Positions 1 to 9,156 of a DNA stretch of 64,000 nt are shown here, piece by piece. The position numbers and the translations under genes are program-made. Every line of letters starts with the position of its first letter. Position 1 is the first letter of the stretch. The notes beneath the pieces are model-generated. The model was not told the origin of the DNA and searched no databases. It saw nothing but the letters and a program-made list of their open reading frames with translations. The stretch comes from Rheinheimera sp. EpRS3 (GTDB lineage: Bacteria > Pseudomonadota > Gammaproteobacteria > Enterobacterales > Alteromonadaceae): contig NZ_LNQS01000008.1 in NCBI RefSeq assembly GCF_001513785.1, forward strand, positions 62,001 to 126,000. Direction: 5' to 3'.

Positions 1-126
1 CTTTCCACCACTGTCGGTAAGCAATTTATGGCAATTCTGTTTTATGTTAAGCAAACACTATGCCGCAACAAGACGCTGGAGCAATTCTTTGGCATAATAG
101 CCGCTGATTGGCAAACTGGCGATGTT

Positions 127-795
127 ATGACACAACCAAGATCACAGCTGGCACAGCGCTTCCGCGGTTACTACCCTGTAGTTATCGACGTAGAAACCGC
201 TGGCTTTAATGCAAAAACAGATGCTTTACTGGAAATAGCCGCCACCTTGCTGGATATGGATGACGACGGCAATTTAGTGCCGCTGCAAACACTGCACTTT
301 CATGTTGAGCCATTTGAAGGCGCAAATCTGGATGCCAGCTCACTGGCATTTAACGGTATCGATCCATTTAACCCACTACGCGGCGCAGTGCCAGAGCGCG
401 AAGCCATTACGGAAATATGTAAAGCGGTGCGCAAAGCGCAAAAAGACGCTGACTGTCAGCGCAGCGTTATCGTGGCGCACAATGCCGCTTTTGATCAGGG
501 CTTTTTTAACGCCGCAGTGGAACGGCTTAACTTTAAACGTTCGCCCTTTCATGCCTTTGTATCATTCGACACCACCAGTTTGTCAGCATTAGCGCTGGGG
601 CAAACTGTCCTTGCCAAAGCCTGCCAGGCTGCAGGTATTGAATTTGATAATAAAGAAGCGCACAGCGCCTTGTACGACACTGAACGCACTGCTGAGCTGT
701 TTTGTTATATTGTTAATAGCTGGAAACAACTGGGCGGCTGGCCACTGGCACAGGCTGCAGAAGCAGCCAGTGAAGATGCCACTGAACAAGTGTGA
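127..795 (+). CDS. rnt: Ribonuclease T
   Basis: RNase T is a DEDD-family 3'-5' exoribonuclease that trims the CCA ends of tRNA and matures 5S/23S rRNA 3' ends. This 222-residue protein shows the DEDDh pattern: VVIDVET near the N terminus (first D and E), AHNAAFD in the middle, and the H/D pair in AHSALYDTE near the C terminus. Length fits the family (about 215-225). An open frame extends upstream to position 28, but the family N terminus MTQPRSQL begins at the ATG at 127. The gene converges on grxD across a shared terminator, as in related gammaproteobacteria. Identification is confident. Confidence 0.95.
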   Translation: MTQPRSQLAQRFRGYYPVVIDVETAGFNAKTDALLEIAATLLDMDDDGNLVPLQTLHFHVEPFEGANLDASSLAFNGIDPFNPLRGAVPEREAITEICKAVRKAQKDADCQRSVIVAHNAAFDQGFFNAAVERLNFKRSPFHAFVSFDTTSLSALALGQTVLAKACQAAGIEFDNKEAHSALYDTERTAELFCYIVNSWKQLGGWPLAQAAEAASEDATEQV

Positions 796-831
796 AACTC
801 AGGCAGCATAGACTCGCAGTCTTAGCCGTCA

Positions 832-866
832 AAATATAAAGGCCGCAACAAGCGGCCTTTATATTT
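832..866. terminator. Bidirectional terminator between rnt and grxD
   Basis: Perfect 15-bp inverted repeat (832-846 with 852-866, loop AACAA). A GC core, GGCCGC/GCGGCC, is flanked by A/T runs, so either strand ends in a U-rich tail. It lies between the two convergent genes. Confidence 0.85.
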
Positions 867-880
867 ACCACAGCAAGAGT

Positions 881-1222
881 TTACTCTGCGGCGGTATCGG
901 TTTTGTATTTAGCGGCAGTTTCTTTGATCAACGGCTGCAGTTCACCACGCTGAAACATTTCCAGCACGATATCACAACCACCAACCAGTTCACCGTCTAC
1001 CCACAACTGCGGAAAAGTAGGCCAGTTGGCATATTTGGGCAATTCAGCACGGATATCCGGGTTTTGCAAAATATCTACAAAAGCAAACTGCTCACCACAG
1101 GCAATCAGCGCCTGTGAAGCCTGAGCCGAAAAACCACAGCTTGGGAATTTAGGCGAGCCTTTCATAAATAACAGGATCGGATTCTCAGCAATTTGCTGCT
1201 TAATTTTATCTAACGTTTCCAT
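881..1222 (-). CDS. grxD: Monothiol glutaredoxin GrxD
   Basis: A 113-residue class II monothiol glutaredoxin that carries or transfers [2Fe-2S] clusters, usually with BolA-type partners, in the cytoplasm. The CGFS active site is at about residues 29-32, followed by the TFPQLWV cis-Pro motif and the GGCDI glutathione-binding motif. A GTG lies two codons upstream, but the ATG at 1222 has GAGG five bases before it, so that start is preferred. The gene is monocistronic, convergent with rnt and divergent from sodB. Iron-sulfur and superoxide-defence genes thus share one intergenic region. Confidence 0.95.
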   Translation of the reverse strand: METLDKIKQQIAENPILLFMKGSPKFPSCGFSAQASQALIACGEQFAFVDILQNPDIRAELPKYANWPTFPQLWVDGELVGGCDIVLEMFQRGELQPLIKETAAKYKTDTAAE

Positions 1223-1461
1223 TAACACCTCACACCATAAGCATTTTCAGATTGGCAGACATTTTACGCTGTTCTGTTGTAACTGGCACTTGAGATCTGA
1301 GAAAAAATCCCCACCTCTGTTGCTACAACCTTAAGCGCTGATTATCACAGCCGACTACACTGGATCAGCCAATAATCAATACTGTAAAACTTGAGTATTT
1401 TAGTCAGGTTTTGTAGTCTACGCCATGCAGACATCATAAACAACGCCAACGGAGAACGACA

Positions 1462-2046
1462 ATGGCCTTTGAATTACCAGCATTACCTTATGCAAAAGAC
1501 GCTTTAGCGCCACACATTTCCGCAGAAACTCTGGAATACCATTACGGCAAACACCACAATACTTATGTGGTAAAACTGAATGGTTTGATTGAAGGCACGC
1601 CTTTTGCCGGTAAATCTCTGGAAGATATCGTTCGTACCTCTGAAGGTGGCATTTTCAATAACGCTGCTCAGGTATGGAACCACACTTTCTACTGGCACTG
1701 TTTATCACCAAACGGTGGTGGCGAGCCAACAGGTGCGTTAGCCGACGCTATCAATGCTAAATGGGGCTCTTTTGCTGCATTTAAAACCGCCTTTAACGAC
1801 AAAGCCGTGAACAACTTTGGTTCAAGCTGGACCTGGTTAGTGAAAAAAGCTGACGGCAGCCTGGATATCGTTAACACCAGCAACGCCGCTACGCCATTAA
1901 CAGATACCAGCGTAACGCCGGTAATGACTGTAGATTTATGGGAACACGCCTACTACATAGACTACCGTAATGCCCGCCCAACTTATCTGGATGCATTCTG
2001 GGCACTGGTTAACTGGAAATTTGCCAGCGAAAACTTTGCCAAGTAA
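1462..2046 (+). CDS. sodB: Iron superoxide dismutase
   Basis: Cytoplasmic Fe-SOD (superoxide to H2O2 plus O2), 194 residues, as long as E. coli SodB and very similar throughout. Metal ligands are visible as the His of the N-terminal HHNTY region, the His of WNHTFYWH, and the D and H of VDLWEHAYY. The Fe-type signatures [10 protein letters not shown] and [14 protein letters not shown] are intact. An AGAACG stretch precedes the ATG. A weak TTGAGT (1391) / TAGTCT (1414) pair spaced 17 bp could be its promoter. No signal peptide is present. A strong terminator follows. Confidence 0.97.
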   Translation: MAFELPALPYAKDALAPHISAETLEYHYGKHHNTYVVKLNGLIEGTPFAGKSLEDIVRTSEGGIFNNAAQVWNHTFYWHCLSPNGGGEPTGALADAINAKWGSFAAFKTAFNDKAVNNFGSSWTWLVKKADGSLDIVNTSNAATPLTDTSVTPVMTVDLWEHAYYIDYRNARPTYLDAFWALVNWKFASENFAK

Positions 2047-2065
2047 TACTTAGCTGTATTAAACG

Positions 2066-2089
2066 AACCCGGCTTATGCCGGGTTTTTT
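2066..2089 (+). terminator. Rho-independent terminator of sodB
   Basis: AACCCGGC (2066-2073), loop TTAT, GCCGGGTT (2078-2085), running into a T6 tract. Confidence 0.9.
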
Positions 2090-2274
2090 GTCCGCCCAGC
2101 TTTACACTTTCATGTAATAAACCAACTAAACCAGTTTGCGCTCAGCAACTATAGCCTGAAGAAATTTATAGATTTTTCTGTCAATTAGTCAGGCGGGAAT
2201 CCGCTTTACTGTCTAACCTTAAGATAACAGCTTGGCTGCCACCCTTTTCCGATGTTTAAAAGCTGGAGGTGCAT

Positions 2275-4197
2275 ATGAGTATTTTCGAGCACTATAAATC
2301 ACGCTACGAAGCTGCGAAAGAAGAAGAATATAGCATCCAGGAATTCCTGGCATTATGCAAAAACGACAAAAGCTGTTACGCCAGTGCAGCAGAGCGTTTA
2401 TTGCTGGCTATAGGTAAACCCGAATTAACCGATACCGCGCAAGACCCACAGTTAAGCAGGCTGTTCTCCAACCGGGTAATAGCACGCTATCCGGCATTTT
2501 CTGAGTTTTACGGTATGGAAGATGCTATCGAACAAATTGTGTCTTACCTGAAGCACTCGGCGCAGGGGCTGGAAGAGCGCAAACAAATTCTGTATTTACT
2601 TGGCCCGGTGGGCGGCGGTAAATCGTCACTGGCTGAAAAGCTGAAACATTTAATGCAGCAAATTCCGATTTATTACTTAAAAGGCTCACCGGTGTATGAC
2701 CATCCGTTGTGTCTGTTCGACGTTAACGAAGATGGCAATATTTTGCAGCAGGAATACGGTATCCCGAAACGCTACCTGCGCAATATTATGTCGCCCTGGG
2801 CCAGCAAACGGCTGCATGAGTATAACGGCGATATCAGCCAGTTTAAGGTAGTGAAAAAATACCCATCTATATTGGATCAGCTCGCTATTGCCAAAACCGA
2901 GCCCGGCGATGAAAACAATCAGGATATTGCCTCGCTGGTAGGTAAAGTGGATATCCGCCAGTTGGAACACTTCGCCCAAAATGACCCCGATGCTTACAGT
3001 TACTCCGGCGCGCTTTGCCGCGCTAATCAGGGCCTGATGGAATTTGTTGAGATGTTCAAAGCACCAATTAAGGTACTACACCCTTTACTGACGGCAACGC
3101 AGGAAGGTAACTATAATGGCACCGAGGGTTTAGCGGCTTTGCCATTTGACGGTATTATACTGGCGCACAGCAATGAATCTGAGTGGCAAACCTTTCGCAA
3201 TAACAAGAACAATGAAGCCTTTCTTGATCGGGTTTATATTGTAAAAGTACCTTATTGCCTGCGGGTTAGCGAAGAGAAGCGGATCTACCAGAAGCTACTG
3301 GAACACAGCGAGCTGAATACGGCACCTTGTGCACCGGGCACCTTAAGCTCACTGGCACAGTTTGCCGTATTATCCCGCTTGAAAACTCCCGATAACTCCA
3401 GCATTTATTCCAAAATGCGCGTTTACGACGGTGAAAGCTTAAAAGACACCGATCCTAAGGCAAAATCGTATCAGGAGTACCGCGACTACGCCGGCGTCGA
3501 TGAAGGCATGACAGGCTTATCAACCCGTTTTGCTTTTAAAATTTTATCGCGGGTATTTAACTTCGACAGCACAGAAGTAGCCGCCAACCCGGTACACCTG
3601 TTCTATGTGCTGGAACAGCAGATAGAACGTGAGCAATTCCCTGCCGATGTAGCAGAGCGGTATCTGGAGCATTTAAAAGGTTATTTGATCCCCAAATATA
3701 TTGAGTTTATCGGTAAAGAAATTCAAACCGCATATTTAGAATCCTATTCCGAATACGGGCAGAATATCTTTGATCGCTACGTGATTTATGCTGATTTCTG
3801 GATCCAGGATCAGGAATACCGTGATCCGGAAACCGGCCAGTTATTCGACCGCTCAGCCCTGAACGCCGAGCTGGAAAAGATTGAGAAGCCTGCCGGCATC
3901 AGTAACCCGAAAGATTTCCGCAATGAAATAGTTAACTTTGTGCTTAGAGCCAAAGCGAAAAACAATGGCAAAAACCCAACCTGGACCAGCTACGAGAAGC
4001 TGCGCACTGTGATAGAGAAGAAAATGTTCTCCAGCACAGAAGAGTTGTTGCCGGTTATTTCGTTTAACGCCAAAACCTCAACCGATGATCAGAAAAAACA
4101 CGACGATTTTGTCAACCGGATGATGGAAAAAGGCTATACCCGTAAGCAGGTAAGGTTGCTGTCAGAGTGGTATCTGCGCGTACGTAAATCGCAGTAA
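2275..4197 (+). CDS. yeaG: PrkA/YeaG serine protein kinase, AAA+ type
   Basis: A 640-residue PrkA-family protein, close to E. coli YeaG (644 residues) over its whole length. The N-terminal AAA+ domain has the P-loop GPVGGGKSS near residues 105-113. The C-terminal part is the PrkA kinase-like domain. In enterobacteria YeaG works with YeaH in adaptation to sustained nitrogen starvation and stationary phase. The start is the ATG at 2275, six bases after a GGAGG; a GTG two codons upstream overlaps that site. It is the first gene of yeaG-yeaH-spoVR (gaps of 17 and 29 bp). Identity is certain; the biochemical target is not known from sequence. Confidence 0.95.
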   Translation: MSIFEHYKSRYEAAKEEEYSIQEFLALCKNDKSCYASAAERLLLAIGKPELTDTAQDPQLSRLFSNRVIARYPAFSEFYGMEDAIEQIVSYLKHSAQGLEERKQILYLLGPVGGGKSSLAEKLKHLMQQIPIYYLKGSPVYDHPLCLFDVNEDGNILQQEYGIPKRYLRNIMSPWASKRLHEYNGDISQFKVVKKYPSILDQLAIAKTEPGDENNQDIASLVGKVDIRQLEHFAQNDPDAYSYSGALCRANQGLMEFVEMFKAPIKVLHPLLTATQEGNYNGTEGLAALPFDGIILAHSNESEWQTFRNNKNNEAFLDRVYIVKVPYCLRVSEEKRIYQKLLEHSELNTAPCAPGTLSSLAQFAVLSRLKTPDNSSIYSKMRVYDGESLKDTDPKAKSYQEYRDYAGVDEGMTGLSTRFAFKILSRVFNFDSTEVAANPVHLFYVLEQQIEREQFPADVAERYLEHLKGYLIPKYIEFIGKEIQTAYLESYSEYGQNIFDRYVIYADFWIQDQEYRDPETGQLFDRSALNAELEKIEKPAGISNPKDFRNEIVNFVLRAKAKNNGKNPTWTSYEKLRTVIEKKMFSSTEELLPVISFNAKTSTDDQKKHDDFVNRMMEKGYTRKQVRLLSEWYLRVRKSQ

Positions 4198-4214
4198 CGT
4201 AAGCCGGAGGTAGT

Positions 4215-5483
4215 ATGGCGCACTTTATAGACAGGCGGCTCAATGGTAAGAATAAAAGCGCGGTAAACCGCCAGCGCTTTATTCGCCGCTACAAGCAACA
4301 AATTAAAAAAGCCGTGTCGGATGCTATCAGCAAGCGCAGCGTTACTGATATTAGCAGCGGTGAAAGTGTCACTATACCCAGCAAAGACATTACTGAGCCG
4401 TTTTTTCATCAGGGTAAAGGCGGCCGCAGGCAAATAGTGCATCCGGGCAATGATCAATTCAGCCCGGGCGATCGCATTAAGCGGCCACAAGGCGGTGCAG
4501 GCTCTGGCAGTGGTACCGGCGATCCGGCCAATGACGGTGAAGGCACTGATGATTTTGTATTTTCTATCTCCAAAGATGAATATCTGGATCTGCTGTTTGA
4601 AGATTTAGAGCTGCCCAATCTGAGAAAAAACCAGTTAGATAAACTGGTGCAGTATAAAAATGTCCGGGCCGGTTACCGCTCTGAAGGTGTGCCAAGCAAC
4701 ATTGATATAGTACGCTCGTTACGCGGTTCTCTGGCACGGCGTGTTGCCATGACAGCCGATAAAAAAGCCCGGCTGCGTGAACTGGAGCAGCAACTTAGCG
4801 CCCTGGAGCGCGAACCGGTGCCGGATCAGCAGTTACTGCGCAGCATTATTGACGACATTGACACACTAAAGCAGCGTATTGCTGCCGTGCCTTTTATCGA
4901 CAGCTTTGATTTACGCTTTCGTAATTTTCAAAAACGGCCAGAGCCAACCAGCAAAGCAGTAATGTTTTGCCTGATGGATGTGTCAGGCTCTATGGACCAG
5001 GCCACCAAAGATATGGCGAAGCGGTTTTATATTCTGCTGTATTTGTTTTTAAGCCGCAGCTACAAAAATGTCGAGGTGGTTTATATCCGCCACCATACAC
5101 AAGCCAAAGAAGTGGACGAACAGGAATTCTTTTATTCACAGGAAACCGGCGGCACTATCGTATCCAGCGCAGTAAAGCTGATGCACGACATAGTGCAGGA
5201 GCGTTACAACCCGGTGGAATGGAATATATATGCCGCTCAGGCATCCGATGGCGACAACTGGACTGACGACAGCGCTCCCTGCGCAGAGCTGCTGGCTAAC
5301 AAGCTACTGCCACTGCTGCGCTACTATGCGTATATTGAAATTACGCCCAGAGCTCACCAGAGCCTGTGGCAGGAATATGAAAAGCTGCTGCCGGTGCATG
5401 ACAACTTCGCCATTCAGCATATTAAAGAAGTCAGTGATATTTACCCGGTGTTTCGCGAGCTGTTTAAAAAGCAAGCCGCCTAA
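4215..5483 (+). CDS. yeaH: YeaH, DUF444 von Willebrand-A-like protein
   Basis: A 422-residue DUF444 protein and the obligate genomic partner of PrkA/YeaG. The basic N terminus ([13 protein letters not shown]) is typical. A Gly/Ser-rich linker lies near residue 95. The C-terminal half holds a von Willebrand A-like fold with a MIDAS-type DVSGS motif at about residues 255-259. GGAGG precedes the ATG by four bases. It is translated from the yeaG operon. The role, from the family, is general-stress and nitrogen-starvation response, probably in a complex with the kinase. Confidence 0.93.
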   Translation: MAHFIDRRLNGKNKSAVNRQRFIRRYKQQIKKAVSDAISKRSVTDISSGESVTIPSKDITEPFFHQGKGGRRQIVHPGNDQFSPGDRIKRPQGGAGSGSGTGDPANDGEGTDDFVFSISKDEYLDLLFEDLELPNLRKNQLDKLVQYKNVRAGYRSEGVPSNIDIVRSLRGSLARRVAMTADKKARLRELEQQLSALEREPVPDQQLLRSIIDDIDTLKQRIAAVPFIDSFDLRFRNFQKRPEPTSKAVMFCLMDVSGSMDQATKDMAKRFYILLYLFLSRSYKNVEVVYIRHHTQAKEVDEQEFFYSQETGGTIVSSAVKLMHDIVQERYNPVEWNIYAAQASDGDNWTDDSAPCAELLANKLLPLLRYYAYIEITPRAHQSLWQEYEKLLPVHDNFAIQHIKEVSDIYPVFRELFKKQAA

Positions 5484-5512
5484 GCGCAATTGACTTTGCA
5501 GTGAGGTTTTTT

Positions 5513-7039
5513 ATGGCCAAAGCAAAAACGAAAATAAACCCTTGTTTACCAGATGGCCCGGACTGGACCTTCGATCTGCTGGACGCCTATCATCAGGAAA
5601 TTGCCCGCGTTGCAGCGCACTATAAGCTGGATACCTACCCCAATCAGATTGAAGTGATTACTGCAGAACAAATGATGGATGCATACTCCAGTGTTGGTAT
5701 GCCGCTGGGTTACCATCACTGGTCTTATGGCAAGAAATTTATCCAGACAGAGCAAAACTATAAGCGCGGCTACATGGGCCTTGCCTATGAAATTGTTATC
5801 AACTCCAACCCCTGTATTGCCTATCTGATGGAAGAAAACACTATTACCATGCAGGCACTGGTCATGGCGCATGCCAGTTACGGCCATAATTCTTTTTTTA
5901 AAAATAATTACCTGTTTAAAACCTGGACCGACGCCGGCTCTATTATCGATTACCTGGTGTTTGCCAAAAACTATATCAGCCAGTGTGAGGAAAAGTACGG
6001 CATCAGCGATGTAGAAGATATGCTCGACTCCTGCCATGCGTTAATGAACTATGGTGTAGACCGTTATAAAAGGCCGCAACAAATCTCCCTGGATGAAGAA
6101 CAAAAACGCCAGCATGAGCGCGAAACCTATCTGCAGTCTCAGGTAAATGATTTATGGCGCACTATACCGGTAAAAGCTGCCAGTACAACGCAGCACAAAA
6201 GCCGCTTTCCGTCAGAGCCGCAGGAGAATATCCTGTATTTTATTGAGAAAAACGCTCCCTTACTAAAACCCTGGCAGCGGGAGATTGTGCGGATAGTACG
6301 TAAAATTTCGCAGTATTTTTATCCGCAAAAACAAACGCAAGTAATGAATGAAGGCTGGGCTACATTCTGGCATTACACTATTTTGCAGCACCTGTATGAT
6401 GAAGGTAAAGTCAGTGATCGCTTTATGCTGGAGGTTTTGCACAGCCACACCAATGTGGTGGCGCAGCCGGAATACAACAGCAAATATTACTCCGGCATTA
6501 ACCCTTATGCGCTGGGTTTTGCCATGTTTACTGATATCCGCCGCATTTGTGAGGCGCCCACAGCCGAAGATAAAGAATGGTTTCCGGATATTGCTGGCAG
6601 TAACTGGCTGGAAACACTGCACTTTGCTATGCAGAACTTTAAAGATGAGAGCTTTATCAGCCAATATCTGTCACCTAAGGTGATCCGCGATTTTCACTTG
6701 TTTGCGATTGTCGATGATGACGAAGAAGGCAGTTTAGAGGTGGCTGCTATTCATAATGCGGAGGGCTATCAGCGTATACGGCAAATGTTGTCGCAACAAT
6801 ATAACCTGAGCCAGATAGAACCGAACATCCAGGTACATAATGTAGATTTAAACGGCGATCGCTCACTGACGTTACATTACGTACCGCAAAGCCGCATTCC
6901 GTTGGCGGGCACTATGCCGCATGTGTTAAAACACTTGCACCGGTTATGGGGTTTTACCGTTTATCTGGAACAACAAAACGTTGATGGCAGCACAGAGCTA
7001 CTGCACAGTTGCCCTGAACCTGCGCTGCTTGGCGGTTAA
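5513..7039 (+). CDS. ycgB: SpoVR family protein (YcgB)
   Basis: A 508-residue SpoVR/YcgB protein. The family is named from a Bacillus cortex-formation gene, but in Proteobacteria it belongs to the sigma-S/stationary-phase set and co-occurs with YeaG and YeaH. Recognisable blocks are the N-terminal GPDWTFD, the MNEGWATFWHY segment and the conserved C-terminal half. The ATG at 5513 sits six bases after GTGAGG; an in-frame GTG at 5501 is part of that ribosome site. In E. coli ycgB is unlinked to yeaGH, whereas here the three are in one operon. It ends 3 bp from the convergent GGDEF gene. Confidence 0.93.
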   Translation: MAKAKTKINPCLPDGPDWTFDLLDAYHQEIARVAAHYKLDTYPNQIEVITAEQMMDAYSSVGMPLGYHHWSYGKKFIQTEQNYKRGYMGLAYEIVINSNPCIAYLMEENTITMQALVMAHASYGHNSFFKNNYLFKTWTDAGSIIDYLVFAKNYISQCEEKYGISDVEDMLDSCHALMNYGVDRYKRPQQISLDEEQKRQHERETYLQSQVNDLWRTIPVKAASTTQHKSRFPSEPQENILYFIEKNAPLLKPWQREIVRIVRKISQYFYPQKQTQVMNEGWATFWHYTILQHLYDEGKVSDRFMLEVLHSHTNVVAQPEYNSKYYSGINPYALGFAMFTDIRRICEAPTAEDKEWFPDIAGSNWLETLHFAMQNFKDESFISQYLSPKVIRDFHLFAIVDDDEEGSLEVAAIHNAEGYQRIRQMLSQQYNLSQIEPNIQVHNVDLNGDRSLTLHYVPQSRIPLAGTMPHVLKHLHRLWGFTVYLEQQNVDGSTELLHSCPEPALLGG

Positions 7040-7042
7040 GTG

Positions 7043-8008
7043 TTAGTCTAACGGGCTATAGCAGGTAACCCTGTTGCGCCCGCCCGCCTTAGACCGGTAC
7101 AGTGCTTTATCTGCCGCTTCCAGCCATTGCCGGTAATTTGTCATGTCTTTGTTGTGCTCAGCCAAACCGATGCTAAGCGTTACTTTTAATATCTGGCTGT
7201 TGTATTTAATTGATAACTGCTCAACTGATTTACGCAATCTTTCGGCCAGATGAGCCGCCTGTTCCAGATTGGTCTCTACTAACAAAATGGCATATTCTTC
7301 GCCGCCATAGCGGCCGGCTATATCAGTAGCCCTGAGATTTTTGCGCACTGCATCAGCAATGTGCTGGATCACTAAGTCACCGGCAGAGTGGCCGTAGGTA
7401 TCATTAACCCGTTTAAAATGATCAATGTCGCACATCAGCAAAGTGCTTTGATGCGGATAACGTTGCAACCGTTTGTATTCCTGGTTCAGGCTTTCTTCCC
7501 AGTGACCACGGTTAAACAGCTGGGTAAGGTAATCGGTTTTTGACAGTTGCTGTAAACGGCCATTCATCGACTCTAACTCGATGCGGCTTACAGCCACATC
7601 GGTAACATCATAAATGATAAAACACAGGTGGGTTACCTGGCCGCGGGTGTCTGACAGCGGAAAAATAGTACAGTTCTGATACATATATTCAGCACTACCG
7701 GTAATGGGCCGGTAATTACGGAATTTAAAAATATAGGGCCGCTGCTCCCAAATCGTAAAAGCACGGTTTTTCAACAAGATCACCGGATCACATTTACGCC
7801 GTAGCCAGTCTTCGTCAATTTCAGAGAATAAGTCAAACAAGTAACTGTCACGCACCTGGCGTGGCGTTAAACCACTATGGTTTTCCATAAAACCATTCCA
7901 CACCTGAATACGATAGTCGCAATTTAGCACGACAAGCCCGACATCAACTGTCTGGAACATATCCATCAGCCAATGGATCTCAGATACCTCAATCGATGTT
8001 TCTGACAT
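7043..8008 (-). CDS. PAS-GGDEF diguanylate cyclase
   Basis: A 321-residue cytoplasmic protein with no transmembrane segment. An N-terminal PAS sensor domain (about residues 10-140) joins a C-terminal GGDEF domain (about 155-315). The catalytic motif is GGEEY near residue 235, with Tyr replacing the usual Phe. An RATD inhibitory (I-site) motif sits five residues before it, and DIDHFKRVNDTYGH is intact, so activity is likely and product inhibition possible. GGAGG lies seven bases before the ATG at 8008. It is cotranscribed with the REC-CheC gene, whose TAG stop overlaps an alternative GTG start, so it is probably the output enzyme of that pair. Confidence 0.9.
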   Translation of the reverse strand: MSETSIEVSEIHWLMDMFQTVDVGLVVLNCDYRIQVWNGFMENHSGLTPRQVRDSYLFDLFSEIDEDWLRRKCDPVILLKNRAFTIWEQRPYIFKFRNYRPITGSAEYMYQNCTIFPLSDTRGQVTHLCFIIYDVTDVAVSRIELESMNGRLQQLSKTDYLTQLFNRGHWEESLNQEYKRLQRYPHQSTLLMCDIDHFKRVNDTYGHSAGDLVIQHIADAVRKNLRATDIAGRYGGEEYAILLVETNLEQAAHLAERLRKSVEQLSIKYNSQILKVTLSIGLAEHNKDMTNYRQWLEAADKALYRSKAGGRNRVTCYSPLD

Positions 8009-8010
8009 CA

Positions 8011-9027
8011 CTACTCCTCCAGCAAGAAAGCAACTTTATAATTCAGGGTTTTCAGGCTGTCCTCCGTAAAAAGTAATAATAAATCGCAACTGATATTATA
8101 GTTTTCAATACCATAACTTACTTCTATTGCCAGAGTTTTACGCCAGCGCTTGGCATTAGCTCTGATTAATTCGCTAACCGGTGCATGCTGCCCCAGCACT
8201 ACCGGATGGCCCTGGCTGAAACTCATATCAATTTGTTCTGCCAATCCTTTGAGCACAGCGCCAATTAAAATATTGGCAATATCCATCAACAGTTCCAGCT
8301 CAACTTTTACCGTCAGCGCGCCGTGGTAATTCATTAACCGGGCAATATCTTTGAAGCTGGAGTCATTCAGTATCAGCAGTGCCTCTCCCGACACACCGCC
8401 GCCGATAAACCCCTGACATACAGCAGAAGTTGAAGACTCCTGCTCTACCGACGCCAGAGCCATATGCAGTTCACTGACTTCAATTAAATTTACATTCGGG
8501 ATCGGTAATTTCACAAACACATTTAACAGTCGCGCCAGCAAATTACCTGCTTGCCCAATTGCCACGTTAGTTAATTCCTGCAATACGTCGCGCATCTCTG
8601 CGCCAAGCTCTGCAGTAACCGGGCCCGCCTTTTTGCTAATGGTGCTTGCAGCTGTTGCGGTATGAGCAATAGCATGTTGCTGCATAAGCTGCTGTATTTT
8701 TGCAGCATCTACCGGTTTGCGGATAAAGTCGAGCGCACCCAGGCTTTTTACCCGTTCAAATGCTTCAGGCTGCACATCACCGGATACCACTACGACTTTG
8801 ACAGCTAACTGGCGCTTTTTCAGCTCGGCCAACACTTCGTAGCCATCCATTACCGGCATGTTTAAATCAAGGAAAAACCAGTCAATATTGTGCTGCTGTA
8901 AAGTATCCAGGGCTTCAGCGCCATGGCCGGCAAAAAATAAGTTCGCTTGCCACTCTTGTGGTAGTATTCTGGCTAATTGTTTACGAGCCAGATTAGAGTC
9001 GTCACAAATTAATACCGCAGTGGTCAT
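8011..9027 (-). CDS. Response regulator with CheC-type phosphatase domain
   Basis: A 338-residue two-domain protein. Residues 1-125 form a receiver: acidic pair D9/D10, phospho-acceptor D54 in FFLDLNMP, the Ser of VVVSGD and the Lys of IRKPVD. Residues about 150-335 resemble CheC/CheX/FliY. Two helices carry the phosphatase signature: DVLQELTN followed 22 residues later by P (D-x3-E-x2-N-x22-P), and a second copy, ELLMDIAN-x22-P, with Asp in place of the catalytic Glu. The start at 9027 is chosen because MTTAVLICDD is a natural receiver start and a GAGAAG lies before it; a longer form could begin at 9054. It is the first gene of an operon with the PAS-GGDEF enzyme. Confidence 0.85.
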   Translation of the reverse strand: MTTAVLICDDSNLARKQLARILPQEWQANLFFAGHGAEALDTLQQHNIDWFFLDLNMPVMDGYEVLAELKKRQLAVKVVVVSGDVQPEAFERVKSLGALDFIRKPVDAAKIQQLMQQHAIAHTATAASTISKKAGPVTAELGAEMRDVLQELTNVAIGQAGNLLARLLNVFVKLPIPNVNLIEVSELHMALASVEQESSTSAVCQGFIGGGVSGEALLILNDSSFKDIARLMNYHGALTVKVELELLMDIANILIGAVLKGLAEQIDMSFSQGHPVVLGQHAPVSELIRANAKRWRKTLAIEVSYGIENYNISCDLLLLFTEDSLKTLNYKVAFLLEE

Positions 9028-9156
9028 CGGCTTCTCACTTCGTACAGGCTTCATTTCAGTCTAGACTGAAATACTCGGTTCGTGCATCAGGCACGGAAAA
9101 TATGTTGTGTTCCAGCTGATTACTATTACGCCAACTATCTTAACAGGAGCTATATC

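Noticed and set aside
1-126. Upstream extension of RNase T to position 28
   Set aside because: The family begins at MTQPRSQL (127), and the extra residues look like translated intergenic DNA.
1229-1461. Fur or RyhB-type regulatory site in front of sodB
   Set aside because: No convincing Fur-box palindrome could be read; only a weak sigma-70-like pair is visible.
5546-6037. 163-codon frame antisense to spoVR
   Set aside because: Lies fully inside a conserved gene and has no ribosome site.
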